A stretch of DNA of 64,000 bases from Sphingobacteriaceae bacterium (GCA_016705695.1 JADJLA010000005.1:186001-250000); one strand, 5' to 3'; shown: positions 54,165 through 62,411, counted from the first letter of the stretch. Notes: a model not told the origin generated them from the letters alone. Numbers and translations: made by a program.

Positions 54165-55435
54165 GCTTTAAACAAAGGAAATTTGATCATCATCGTATTC
54201 ACTTTCTTTTTGATCTTAGCTAATTCTTTTTCATTGTCTTTGTTCATTAAAGCTGCGTCAACAAACTCAATTATCTTTATACAATCTTTTTCTTTCAATC
54301 CACGGGATGTAATTGCCGAAGAACCAATACGAATTCCACTTGTAACAAATGGCGATTTATCGTCGAAAGGCACCATGTTTTTATTTACGGTAATATCAGC
54401 ATTTCCTAAGGCTTTTTCAGCTTCTTTACCGGTAATATTTTTATTACGAAGATCGATCAACATTAAATGATTATCAGTTCCACCGCTAATGATCTTATAC
54501 CCTTTGCTCATTAAAGCATTGGCCATGGTTTGCGCGTTCTTAATTACTTGAACGCAATAAGTCATGTATTCATCGCTTAAGCATTCACCATAAGCAACTG
54601 CCTTTGCGGCGATCACGTGTTCTAGTGGACCACCTTGTGTACCTGGGAAAACGGCACTATCTAAAATAGCGCTCATCATTTTTGTTTCACCTTTTGGTGT
54701 TTTTTCTCCCCAAGGATTTGGAAAATCTTTTCCCATCATGATCATTCCACCGCGAGGGCCGCGCAATGTTTTGTGTGTTGTAGTTGTAACAATATGGCAA
54801 TGAGGCAAAGGATCATTTAAGATTCCTTTGGCAATTAAACCAGATGGATGAGAGATATCGGCCAACAATAATGCGCCAACACTATCGGCAATTTTGCGTA
54901 AGCGTTCATAATCCCAATCGCGTGAATAAGCACTTGCACCGCAAATAATTAATTTTGGATTTTCGCGCTTAGCGGTTTCTTCAACTTTATCGTAATTAAT
55001 TAATCCAGTATGTTCTTCAACACCATAAAAAGTTGGACGATATAATTTACCTGAGAAGTTTACAGGTGAGCCATGAGTTAAATGTCCACCATGACTTAAG
55101 TCAAAACCTAAAATTGTATCACTGGGTTTGATAACTCCCAACATTACTGCGGCGTTTGCTTGTGCGCCAGAGTGTGGTTGCACGTTTACCCATTCAGCAC
55201 CAAACAATTCTTTAGCGCGATCAATTGCCAGTTGTTCTACTTTATCTACAACTTCGCATCCACCATAATATCTTCTTCCGGGATAACCTTCAGCATATTT
55301 ATTTGTAAGTACACTTCCCATGGCCTTCATTACTTGATCGCTTGCGTAATTTTCGCTGGCAATTAATTCAATACCGTGTGTTTGACGTTCGTGCTCTTCT
55401 TTTATGAATTTAAAAATGAATGGATCTTTTTTCAT
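54161..55435 (-). CDS. glyA: Serine hydroxymethyltransferase
   Basis: PLP enzyme that converts serine and tetrahydrofolate to glycine and methylene-THF. The 424-residue length is typical; the PLP lysine is in VTTTTHKTLRGPRGG, and the early HGGHLTHGSPVNFSG and PHSGAQANAAV stretches are standard. It follows the exosortase-associated membrane protein by only five bases on the same strand, so it is transcribed with the exosortase genes, an unusual place for this housekeeping gene and worth noting for their expression. Confidence 0.96.
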   Translation of the reverse strand: MKKDPFIFKFIKEEHERQTHGIELIASENYASDQVMKAMGSVLTNKYAEGYPGRRYYGGCEVVDKVEQLAIDRAKELFGAEWVNVQPHSGAQANAAVMLGVIKPSDTILGFDLSHGGHLTHGSPVNFSGKLYRPTFYGVEEHTGLINYDKVEETAKRENPKLIICGASAYSRDWDYERLRKIADSVGALLLADISHPSGLIAKGILNDPLPHCHIVTTTTHKTLRGPRGGMIMMGKDFPNPWGEKTPKGETKMMSAILDSAVFPGTQGGPLEHVIAAKAVAYGECLSDEYMTYCVQVIKNAQTMANALMSKGYKIISGGTDNHLMLIDLRNKNITGKEAEKALGNADITVNKNMVPFDDKSPFVTSGIRIGSSAITSRGLKEKDCIKIIEFVDAALMNKDNEKELAKIKKKVNTMMIKFPLFKA

Positions 55436-55440
55436 ATGTT

Positions 55441-55929
55441 TTAATATTTATTTTCTTGATCTGGTTGTTTTAGTAATTGATGCGATGCTATAATTATAAT
55501 TGTTATAATGGGCGATTGAATAATTCCAACCAACCATCGGCTAAGTGTGTATTCATCATCTTGCAAACGTTGGTTAACAATATAACCGAACACCATACTT
55601 AAGCCTGCCAAAGTTAGTAAAATGAGATAAGAATAAACAACCCAGCGCCATAATTTTTTTGTTCCCAAAATAAAGCGCACTGCAAAAAAGCTCAAGCATC
55701 CAAACAGTATTATTGAAAGAATAGTGAAAGGGTATTTCATATAGTACAAAGTATTATACTCAAAATAATCAAAGAAATGGATGAAGGGATCAAGGTGTTC
55801 TTCGTTACCATGGCCGTAATACTTAATATACATCAGGTGATTTAAGGTAACGAAGAATTTTTCGCGGTAATAACCAAGTACTGCAAACAATAGGAAGAAC
55901 AGGACAAAAGATTTCCAGTTTATTTTCAT
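55441..55929 (-). CDS. Exosortase-associated membrane protein
   Basis: A 162-residue membrane protein with four to five helices: the start WKSFVLFFLLFAVLGYY, then a soluble stretch (KYYGHGNEEHLDPFIHFFDYFEYN), then helices near residues 70, 90 and 140. From memory it matches the family named XrtX-associated membrane protein, a constant partner of one Bacteroidota exosortase. Its ATG overlaps the exosortase stop (ATGA). The His/Asp/Glu-rich loop is on the periplasmic side if the N-terminus is inside. Its biochemical role is unknown. Confidence 0.75.
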   Translation of the reverse strand: MKINWKSFVLFFLLFAVLGYYREKFFVTLNHLMYIKYYGHGNEEHLDPFIHFFDYFEYNTLYYMKYPFTILSIILFGCLSFFAVRFILGTKKLWRWVVYSYLILLTLAGLSMVFGYIVNQRLQDDEYTLSRWLVGIIQSPIITIIIIASHQLLKQPDQENKY

Positions 55930-56462
55930 TTGGCCGTTGTGTTTTTGCCTGCGAATTTATTTACCCACCACATCCATAGTATAAAAATGTAAGCATAAAC
56001 AATGATCGTAAAAGTATAACTGTGATTAAAGTCGAGCCAAGTGGGCGCAAACTTGGCAACAAGTGCTAAGCCAACCACGCGTATAATATTTAGTATGTGA
56101 ATTGTTACAATCCCAAAAGGAATGAACCACAATTTTGACTTTTGATGGCCCGGATACCAAATAATGAACACAACAAAAAGCATGAATAGAGAAATAGCAT
56201 TACAGTTAGAACCAACCCAGACACCACTAGACCCATCTATGCCGATCACCTGGAAATCGCGGTCTTGTAAAACTTTAAATATCTTAAAATCAAATAGTTG
56301 TAAGATAAAATCACTTCCTGTAATTATTGTTCCAATGAATTTCTGATCGTAATAAGTGTTTCGCCTTACAATAAACTGATAAATTAAATAAAGTGCGAGG
56401 TAGGTTACTGCGGAAGATACAAGAAATTTTAATACGGCACTTTTCTTAAGATTTGCCCACAT
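55926..56462 (-). CDS. Exosortase (XrtX-like transpeptidase)
   Basis: An integral membrane cysteine transpeptidase of 178 residues that should cut a C-terminal sorting signal and transfer the protein to an acceptor at the membrane. The three catalytic residues are visible: Cys87 in GSNCNAISLFMLF, Arg128 in NIIRVVGL, and His147 in DFNHSYTFT. It is shorter than the classical exosortases of PEP-CTERM systems, like the compact Bacteroidota types. I believe it is the XrtX kind on the strength of its partner gene; the name needs checking. It lies three bases after the stop of a tiny gene with a sorting signal, its likely substrate. Confidence 0.85.
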   Translation of the reverse strand: MWANLKKSAVLKFLVSSAVTYLALYLIYQFIVRRNTYYDQKFIGTIITGSDFILQLFDFKIFKVLQDRDFQVIGIDGSSGVWVGSNCNAISLFMLFVVFIIWYPGHQKSKLWFIPFGIVTIHILNIIRVVGLALVAKFAPTWLDFNHSYTFTIIVYAYIFILWMWWVNKFAGKNTTAK

Positions 56463-56465
56463 GAC

Positions 56466-56687
56466 TTACTGATCTGCTTCAGCTTTTTTTCTTGAAGTAT
56501 AGATCTTTTTGGCTCCGTATGCCGCGCCAGCAGCAATAAGTAGTGTTATACCACCGTCAATTGGTATGTAAGGTGGTGGTTAACAAGTTGGTTCAATAAC
56601 AGGAGGTGGAGGAGGAGGAACGCCACCATTTGTAGTAACCGCCAAAAGAAGGAAAATTACAAGAACGCTATATTGTTTAAATCCCAT
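56466..56687 (-). pseudogene. Small exosortase substrate (PID-CTERM-like), interrupted by an in-frame TAA
   Basis: A 74-codon frame from the ATG at 56687, missed because of a TAA at codon 36 (56580-56582). Residues 1-20 are a signal peptide (MGFKQYSVLVIFLLLAVTTN), residues 24-29 a run of six prolines, then EPTC and the stop; after it PPPYIPIDGG, a short helix (ITLLIAAGAAYGA) and a basic tail (KKIYTSRKK). This is the tripartite sorting signal of an exosortase substrate, with P-I-D-G-G as the motif. Located three bases before the exosortase start. If the stop is real, the peptide cannot reach its sorting signal; a substitution or sequencing error is equally possible. Confidence 0.75.
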
Positions 56688-56708
56688 TAAGTAACTTAAA
56701 TAGAGCCA

Positions 56709-56739
56709 CGAAGATACATAAATTATTTTTACCCCACAA
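56709..56739 (-). promoter_or_regulatory. Promoter of the exosortase operon
   Basis: On the minus strand TTG at 56739-56737 and TATCTTCG at 56716-56709 are spaced by 20 bases; the -7 differs from TAnnTTTG in one base. It would drive the substrate, exosortase, partner and glyA. Confidence 0.45.
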
Positions 56740-56741
56740 CC

Positions 56742-56771
56742 TTGAATTTTCAACGAAATCAGCTAATTTTG
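56742..56771 (+). promoter_or_regulatory. Promoter of the surface-polysaccharide operon
   Basis: TTG at 56742-56744 and TAATTTTG at 56764-56771 are spaced by 19 bases and fit the Bacteroidota consensus exactly. The ATG of the wzc-like gene is 14 bases on. The -33 of the divergent exosortase promoter is two bases away. Confidence 0.6.
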
Positions 56772-56785
56772 TTGGTAATCCACCA

Positions 56786-58955
56786 ATGGCAAAATCAGCT
56801 AAACAAGCTATAATTACCCAAAAAGACTTCAATTTGATCATCAGGGTCTTGAAGGCAAATTGGTGGATCCCTCTGATCTTTTTACCTATTTTTTATTTTG
56901 TCGGAACTTTTTACATCTACCGTTTAACTTCCACTTACAAGATATCAACGCAGATCCTATTACAAAATAACGACGCCTATTACAAAGGAAATGTAGTAAC
57001 CGATGCTAATTTTTATGGTGGTCAAAGTTATATTGATAACTCAAATGAGAAACGCGTTTTATTATCATATGACCTACTCAACAAAGTAGTGAATAAGCTT
57101 AAGAGTAAATTAGAGATCTCTTATTTTATTGTAGGCAAGGTACGAACAACCGAGCAGTTTGGTGGAATGCCCTTTAACGTAATGATCAATAATATTAATT
57201 CTTCACTTTGTGAAACAGTGTTTGATTTTAAGATCATTGATAGTACCTCTTACGAAATTGCTTATTTAAAAGAGAATAAAAAAGGAGATCAAAAAAGGAT
57301 TTTTCGGTAGGGAGTTGATCGATCTCGACTTTAACATGTTAATTGCTAAAAACCTGCCGTTAGAGTCAAGAAAAATTGAGTCATTAAAAGATATTTATTA
57401 TCAATTCATAGTACACACAAATGAATTTCTTATTTATAAAATGCGCGAGAATATTAGCGTGGAAAATCCGGATTATACAAATATTTTGGAACTAAGTTTA
57501 AACGATATCATTCCTGAAAGAGCTGTTCTTATTTTAGATTCTTTGAATCAAGAATATTTTTATAGTAAACTTAAGTCAAAAATTGAACTAAATGATAAAA
57601 CTATTGACTACATCGATCGACAGTTAAACGAGATCTCTGTTTTGCTGAATGCAAGTGTTGATACGTTACAAATGTATAAGCAGCGTAAATCAATTGTTAA
57701 TCTTACTTGGGAAGAAGGTGATTTTCTTGGCAAAATAGGATCCTATGATCAAGAAAGATCAGTAGCTCAGATGCAAATCCAGTCACTTAACGATCTAGAG
57801 AAATATATTATTGACGACAAAGACCCTCAATTTTTGCCACCTTCTATCTTTATTACCGGAAAGGAAGGGTTTATACCAAAAGCAGCCACTGAATTATATA
57901 CTAAGCAAATTGAATTAAATAGGTTATATTATTTGGTTACTGATGCTAACCCTGGTTTACAAGAGCACGTCAATACCATTAAGAAATTAAAACAAGATCT
58001 TTTGGTTAATATTAGTAATGAGAGAAAAGCAACTACTCTAAAAATTGATAATATTAATGGGCAGATCGCCAAATACATTAGTGAGGCAAAATCAATTCCA
58101 CAGAAGCAACAAGATATATTGGGATTCCAACGTAAGTTAGATGTAAATGAGTCGATCTACAACTTTTTATTAGAGAAAAAGGCTAATACACGTATAGCTA
58201 AAGCCAGTATAGTGCCCGACGCAACAATTATAGAAGCTCCTAGAAATACAGGAGAAGTAAGTCCGGATAGAATGGGATTGCAAAGAAATTTTCTTTCGGC
58301 GGGATTTGCAATTTCACTAATAATTATTTTGTTAAGAACACTATTTTTTACAAAGATCAAAAGCATTGAACACTTAAAGGAATTATCTGACATTCCTGCA
58401 ATAGGAGTTATACCTTTTGTTAAAAAAGCAGATGAAGAAGATGGGGCATTTGTAGATATGCAACCTAATTCTTTGGCGGCTGAGGCATTTCGAAATATTC
58501 GAACTAATTTGCAATATGCAAGTGTAGGCTATGACCAAAAAACTTTTTTAGTAACTTCTTTTTTACCTGGTGAAGGCAAAACTTTTACAAGTGTAAATTT
58601 GGCAACAACACTAGCGAAAACCGGCAAGCGAACTTTAATAATGGAGTTGGATCTGCATAAACCAAGAGTTTATAAGAATCTTGGCTTGCCTGCTCCTTCA
58701 AATGGCATAACAACATTCATTACAAACCAAGGAGAAGGAGTTATCGAAGACATTATTAAATCTAGTGTAATACCGAATAAAAAAACTATCAACTTTGTTC
58801 AGGAGATCAAAGAAAGCAATAATATCTCCAATTTGCTTTTCATCTTAAATGGAGTTAGAAATATTGGAAAACGTTATTATTACAAAGGTTACGGTTATAG
58901 CTACGGCTACGGCTATGGTTATGGCTACGGAAAAGGCAGCTCTTACACTAAATAA
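56786..58955 (+). pseudogene. Wzc-type polysaccharide co-polymerase / tyrosine autokinase, frameshifted and without Walker B
   Basis: The first frame (to 57310) has the Wzz-like N-terminus with helix WWIPLIFLPIFYFVGTFYIYRL. Removing one base from the run of A at 57291-57296, or of T at 57300-57304, joins it to the frame that runs to 58955, giving about 722 residues. That part has the periplasmic coiled coil, the second helix, FRNIRTNLQYA, Walker A LPGEGKTF, and Walker A' LIMELDLHKPR. After DIIKSSVIPN it jumps to KKTINFVQEIKES...LLFILNGVR and a YGYGYG tail; the usual 75-85 residues with Walker B (IDTPP) are absent. So kinase activity is doubtful. The Tyr-rich tail, the normal phosphorylation site, is kept. 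It would control chain length and export with Wzm/Wzt. Confidence 0.78.
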
Positions 58956-58973
58956 TTTGGCCTAATGCTATAA

Positions 58974-58996
58974 ATTGAGTAATTTTATTACTCAAT
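58974..58996. promoter_or_regulatory. Perfect inverted repeat before the wHTH gene
   Basis: ATTGAGTAAT and ATTACTCAAT form 10-bp arms around TTT, two bases before the ATG at 58999. This is a good candidate operator for the HTH protein encoded by the next gene, or a hairpin covering its start. Confidence 0.5.
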
Positions 58997-58998
58997 TT

Positions 58999-59529
58999 AT
59001 GTTCGATATCCTCATATCTTCAAAAACCCGGATCAAGATCCTTCTAAAGTTCTTTTTAAATGGGAATTCGGTATCGTATTTACGCGGTTTGGAAGAGGAA
59101 TTTGGCGACTCTACCAATTCTATACGTTTAGAACTCAACAAGTTTGAAAAAGCAGGTTTTTTAAATTCCTATACCGAAGGCAATAAAAAACTTTTTAAAG
59201 CCAATCAAAAGCACTTGCTATTCAATGATATACAACAAATGTTGATGAAAATAACGGGCATTAACCATTTGGTAGATTATGTGATGCAGCATATAGGCAA
59301 TCTTGAAAAAGTTTACCTCGTGGGCCAATTAGCCAAGGGTTTAGAGAGCGATACAATTGAGCTAGTTTTTATAGGGGATATTAACATTGCGTACTTGGAA
59401 GAATTGATAGGTAAGGCCGAGAAAAAACTGAATAAAAAAATTACTTTCAGATGTTTTCGTTCAGGCGAATTTGATATTAAATCCATTCAACAAAAGGATC
59501 TACATCCTTTATTGATATGGAATAAATAA
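58999..59529 (+). CDS. Winged-helix regulator with nucleotidyltransferase-like C-terminus
   Basis: A 176-residue protein. Residues 1-75 resemble an ArsR-type winged helix (FDILISSKTRIKILLKFFLNG...LRGLEEEFGDSTNSIRLELNKFEKAGFLNSY). The C-terminal half (VYLVGQLAKGLESDTIELVFIGDIN) looks like a minimal nucleotidyltransferase-like fold, without clear catalytic Asp residues. Such proteins often stand before UpxY antiterminators in Bacteroidota polysaccharide loci. The start is the ATG after the inverted repeat; the TTG at 58975 lies inside the repeat. A probable local regulator of this locus. Confidence 0.7.
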   Translation: MFDILISSKTRIKILLKFFLNGNSVSYLRGLEEEFGDSTNSIRLELNKFEKAGFLNSYTEGNKKLFKANQKHLLFNDIQQMLMKITGINHLVDYVMQHIGNLEKVYLVGQLAKGLESDTIELVFIGDINIAYLEELIGKAEKKLNKKITFRCFRSGEFDIKSIQQKDLHPLLIWNK

Positions 59530-59550
59530 TTAAAAGCCTTTGGGTTTACT

Positions 59551-59565
59551 ATTACCTAAGGTAAT
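59551..59565. promoter_or_regulatory. Short palindrome between the wHTH and UpxY genes
   Basis: ATTACCTAAGGTAAT has 6-bp arms around TAA. It shares the ATTA...TAAT ends with the repeat at 58974. Between it and the upxY start, 59578-59611 holds a short GC-rich segment (GGTTGGGACTGAGGTGGCG...) that could be a site for the antiterminator. All of this is inference. Confidence 0.35.
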
Positions 59566-59615
59566 AAAAATAAAACTCGGTTGGGACTGAGGTGGCGAAG
59601 CCGTGCCAAATTAAA

Positions 59616-60116
59616 ATGAACTGGAGAGTATTATATGTAACATCGCGAAGCGAAAAAAAAGTGAATCAACGTTTGACGGATCTTGGTTTGGAAAGTTATG
59701 TGCCATTAAAAACCGAAAAGCGTAGATGGAGTGATCGTATGAAAACGGTAAGTACGCCTTTGATAAACGGATATGTATTTGTAAAAGTAAGTGAGAAGGA
59801 GCGCGATATTGTTTTTAAGGCACAAGGTGTTTTAAATTATGTACGTTACAATGGTGGTGATGCAACTGTTAGAGATATTGAGATCACGGCACTTAAGTCG
59901 ATAGAAGAAAAAGGATATTTTGTGGAAGGCGCCCTCTCTCAATCACTTCAAAAAGGTGATAAAGTACTTATTAAATATGGACCATTCAAAGGACTTAACG
60001 GTTCGGTAAAATCGTTAGCAAACGAAAATGTGTATTTCATCACCATTGAAAGTATTGGCTATTCACTTACCGTAAAAGTTCCAGAAGAAGTTTTAGTTAA
60101 GAATAAAAATTTATGA
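59616..60116 (+). CDS. UpxY/NusG-like transcription antiterminator
   Basis: A 166-residue NusG-family protein: NGN domain (NWRVLYVTSRSEKKVNQRLTDLGLESYVP; LINGYVFVKV) and C-terminal KOW (GDKVLIKYGPFKGLNGSVKSL). In Bacteroides the UpxY class lets RNA polymerase read through long capsule operons. It lies before the polysaccharide genes that it should help transcribe. The ATG at 59616 starts the NGN domain; eight more residues upstream are possible but unlikely. The stop overlaps the start of wbuY (ATGA). Confidence 0.88.
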   Translation: MNWRVLYVTSRSEKKVNQRLTDLGLESYVPLKTEKRRWSDRMKTVSTPLINGYVFVKVSEKERDIVFKAQGVLNYVRYNGGDATVRDIEITALKSIEEKGYFVEGALSQSLQKGDKVLIKYGPFKGLNGSVKSLANENVYFITIESIGYSLTVKVPEEVLVKNKNL

Positions 60117-60724
60117 TCGTTATTGTTGATTATGGAATTGGAAATTTAGCTTCGGTGCTTAACATGTTTAAAAAGATCGGCGTAAAGGATGTGATCATTT
60201 CGAGTAACAAAGAAGAAATAAGAACTGCATCGAAAATTTTATTGCCTGGGGTGGGTGCTTTTGATAAAGGCATGGAGAATTTGGAAAGATCGGAACTAAT
60301 CCCTTTATTGAATGAAAAAGTATTAGTTGAAAAGACACCTGTGTTAGGGATCTGTTTAGGAATGCAACTACTTACAAAAAAAAGCGAAGAAGGCGTAAAG
60401 GAAGGATTAGGATGGATAGATGCAGAAACAGTTAAGTTTGATCCAGACCCATCGTTAAAATTAAAAGTACCAAATATGGGCTGGGCATATGTTGATGTAA
60501 AGCGAGAAAATAAGTTGTTGAATAGCACCGGAAAGAATAGATTTTATTTTGTGCATTCGTATTACGTAAAATGTTTAGATCACCAACAGTCCATTGCTAC
60601 AAGTAATTTTGGAATTGATTTTACGTGTGCTGTAAATAAAGAAAACATCTATGGAACACAATTTCATCCCGAGAAGAGTTTGAAATTTGGAATGGCAGTG
60701 TTGGAGAATTTTTCAAAATTGTAA
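60113..60724 (+). CDS. WbuY/HisH-like glutamine amidotransferase
   Basis: Class I glutaminase that supplies ammonia. Triad: Cys81 in LGICLGMQLL, His185 and Glu187 in FHPEKS. The 203-residue length and MIVIVDYGIGNLASV start are those of HisH. Because it sits in a polysaccharide locus beside a WbuZ-like protein with an altered active site, and no other his gene is near, its role is more likely sugar amidation (WbuY) than histidine synthesis. It overlaps upxY by four bases. Confidence 0.82.
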   Translation: MIVIVDYGIGNLASVLNMFKKIGVKDVIISSNKEEIRTASKILLPGVGAFDKGMENLERSELIPLLNEKVLVEKTPVLGICLGMQLLTKKSEEGVKEGLGWIDAETVKFDPDPSLKLKVPNMGWAYVDVKRENKLLNSTGKNRFYFVHSYYVKCLDHQQSIATSNFGIDFTCAVNKENIYGTQFHPEKSLKFGMAVLENFSKL

Positions 60725-60796
60725 TTTAACTAAATAGCACACATAGATCTTTTCACCATGCCAGTTATTCATAATTCATCTTTCATCACTTTTTAA

Positions 60797-61552
60797 TTGG
60801 CGCTCAAAAGGATCATACCTTGTTTATTATACGATGGAAGTGGTTTAGTGAAGACCGTAAAATTCAAACACCCATCCTATATAGGCGATCCAATAAACGC
60901 CATAAAAATATTTAACGATAAGGAAGTAGATGAATTAATTCTAATAGACATTAACGCTTCAAAACAAAAACGCAAACCAAATTTTCACAAGATTGCCGAC
61001 ATGGCAAGCGAGGCGTTTATGCCTTTTGCCTATGGAGGAGGGGTAAAAACCTATGAGGATTTTGCAACACTTTATAAAATTGGTGTAGAAAAAGTAATTG
61101 TAAACTCTTTGATCCAGGAAGATCGGGAGATAATAAAAAAAGTGACCAGCGATTATGGTGCGCAAGCGGTGGTTGCTTGCGTTGATATTAAAAAACGATT
61201 GTTTGGACAAAAATCTCCCTATTCGCATATCGGCCATAAAATAAAAGCCGCGATAGTGGAGTATGCAAAATTTCTTGAGAATGAAGTTGGCGTGGGCGAA
61301 CTAATGGTGCAAAGCGTTGATAACGATGGTACCTGGGAAGGCTACGATGATGAAGTAACGGAGCAAATTGTTAAGAGTGTAAATATCCCTGTTATAGCGT
61401 CTGGCGGATGCGGTAATGTGGATCATTTAAAAAAGATCTTATATACTACAAACGCTCACGCAGCTGCAATAGGAAGCATGGCAGTATACAGTAAAAAAGG
61501 AATGGGAGTTTTAATTCACTTTCCAAAAAGGGAAGAAGTAATTGTTGAATAA
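60797..61552 (+). CDS. WbuZ/HisF-like cyclase subunit for sugar amidation
   Basis: A 251-residue TIM barrel of the HisF family. HisF has its first catalytic aspartate at residue 11 (PCLD); here the sequence is RIIPCLLYDGSGLVKTVKF, with Leu at 11, as I recall for the WbuZ group. The second half keeps VDIKKRLFGQ, VQSVDNDGTWEGYD and ASGGCGN. So it binds a phosphorylated ligand or channels ammonia from WbuY to a WbuX amidotransferase instead of making imidazole glycerol phosphate. Start is TTG at 60797; an in-frame TAA is immediately before. A WbuX gene is not in the window. Confidence 0.8.
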   Translation: MALKRIIPCLLYDGSGLVKTVKFKHPSYIGDPINAIKIFNDKEVDELILIDINASKQKRKPNFHKIADMASEAFMPFAYGGGVKTYEDFATLYKIGVEKVIVNSLIQEDREIIKKVTSDYGAQAVVACVDIKKRLFGQKSPYSHIGHKIKAAIVEYAKFLENEVGVGELMVQSVDNDGTWEGYDDEVTEQIVKSVNIPVIASGGCGNVDHLKKILYTTNAHAAAIGSMAVYSKKGMGVLIHFPKREEVIVE

Positions 61553-61553
61553 A

Positions 61554-62411
61554 ATGAAAGAAACTGACGATAGTAATTGGGATCTAATTATAAGACCACG
61601 TCATAAATGGTACCAGGTTGATGTGGCTGCCATTTGGCAATACCGCGACCTGTTAATGTTATTGGTTCGTCGTGATTTTGTTGCAGTGTATAAGCAAACC
61701 ATACTTGGGCCAATTTGGTTTTTTATTCAACCTATCATTACTTCCTTAACATTTACTTTCATCTTTGGAAACTTGGCGCATTTAAGTACAGATGGAAATC
61801 CGGCCATTTTGTTCTATTTGGCAGGAATAACATTATGGACCTATTTTGCTGATTGCATTACAAAAACCTCTACAACGTTCACTTCAAATGCAGGCGTGTT
61901 CGGAAAAGTTTATTTTCCGCGTTTAATAATGCCTTTATCCATTTTAGTTTCTAACCTGATCAAATTTGTCATACAGTTTCTGATCTTTATATTGACCTGG
62001 CTTTATTTTATTTTTACAACCGATGCTGTGCAGCCGCAATGGCAATATATGTGGTTGTTGCCTATGTTGGTATTCATGATGGCAGGACTTGGATTGGGCT
62101 TTGGTATTTTCATTTCTTCTTTAACAACAAAATATCGCGACTTAACTTTTTTGGTTGGCTTTGGGGTTCAGTTATTAATGTATGCAAGTTCCGTAGTGTT
62201 ACCTATTTCCTCTATGCCATCTAAAATTCAATTTTTAATGTTGCTTAACCCGTTAACATCTATTATTGAAGCTTTCAAGTTCATTTTTTTGGGTAGCGGT
62301 TACTTTGATGGAATCTGGTTAGTATATGGTTTTAGTTTTATGACCGTTCTTATTTTATTCTCAGTCATTATTTTTAATAAAGTAGAAAAGTCGTTTATGG
62401 ACACTGTTTAG
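61554..62411 (+). CDS. Polysaccharide ABC exporter permease (Wzm-like)
   Basis: An ABC-2 type permease of 285 residues with six helices; the region LLVRRDFVAVYKQTILGPIWFFIQP is the family signature. It exports lipid-linked polysaccharide with the ATPase encoded next. I chose the ATG at 61554, two bases after the wbuZ stop, over the TTG at 61542. A ten-base gap leads to the wzt-like gene. This implies an ABC-dependent, not Wzx/Wzy, export of the glycan, although the wzc-like gene is usual in Wzy systems. Confidence 0.88.
   Translation: MKETDDSNWDLIIRPRHKWYQVDVAAIWQYRDLLMLLVRRDFVAVYKQTILGPIWFFIQPIITSLTFTFIFGNLAHLSTDGNPAILFYLAGITLWTYFADCITKTSTTFTSNAGVFGKVYFPRLIMPLSILVSNLIKFVIQFLIFILTWLYFIFTTDAVQPQWQYMWLLPMLVFMMAGLGLGFGIFISSLTTKYRDLTFLVGFGVQLLMYASSVVLPISSMPSKIQFLMLLNPLTSIIEAFKFIFLGSGYFDGIWLVYGFSFMTVLILFSVIIFNKVEKSFMDTV

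Noticed and set aside
56580..56582. Stop-codon recoding (selenocysteine, pyrrolysine or reassigned TAA)
   Set aside because: Those systems use TGA or TAG; many intact genes here end with TAA, so TAA is a normal stop.
57291..57320. Programmed frameshifting in the wzc-like gene
   Set aside because: No slippery heptamer with downstream structure is evident, and two other genes have simple homopolymer indels; an error or mutation is simpler.
60113..61552. Histidine biosynthesis genes hisH and hisF
   Set aside because: The HisF-like protein has Leu for catalytic Asp11, other his genes are absent, and the neighbours are polysaccharide genes. WbuY/WbuZ fits better.
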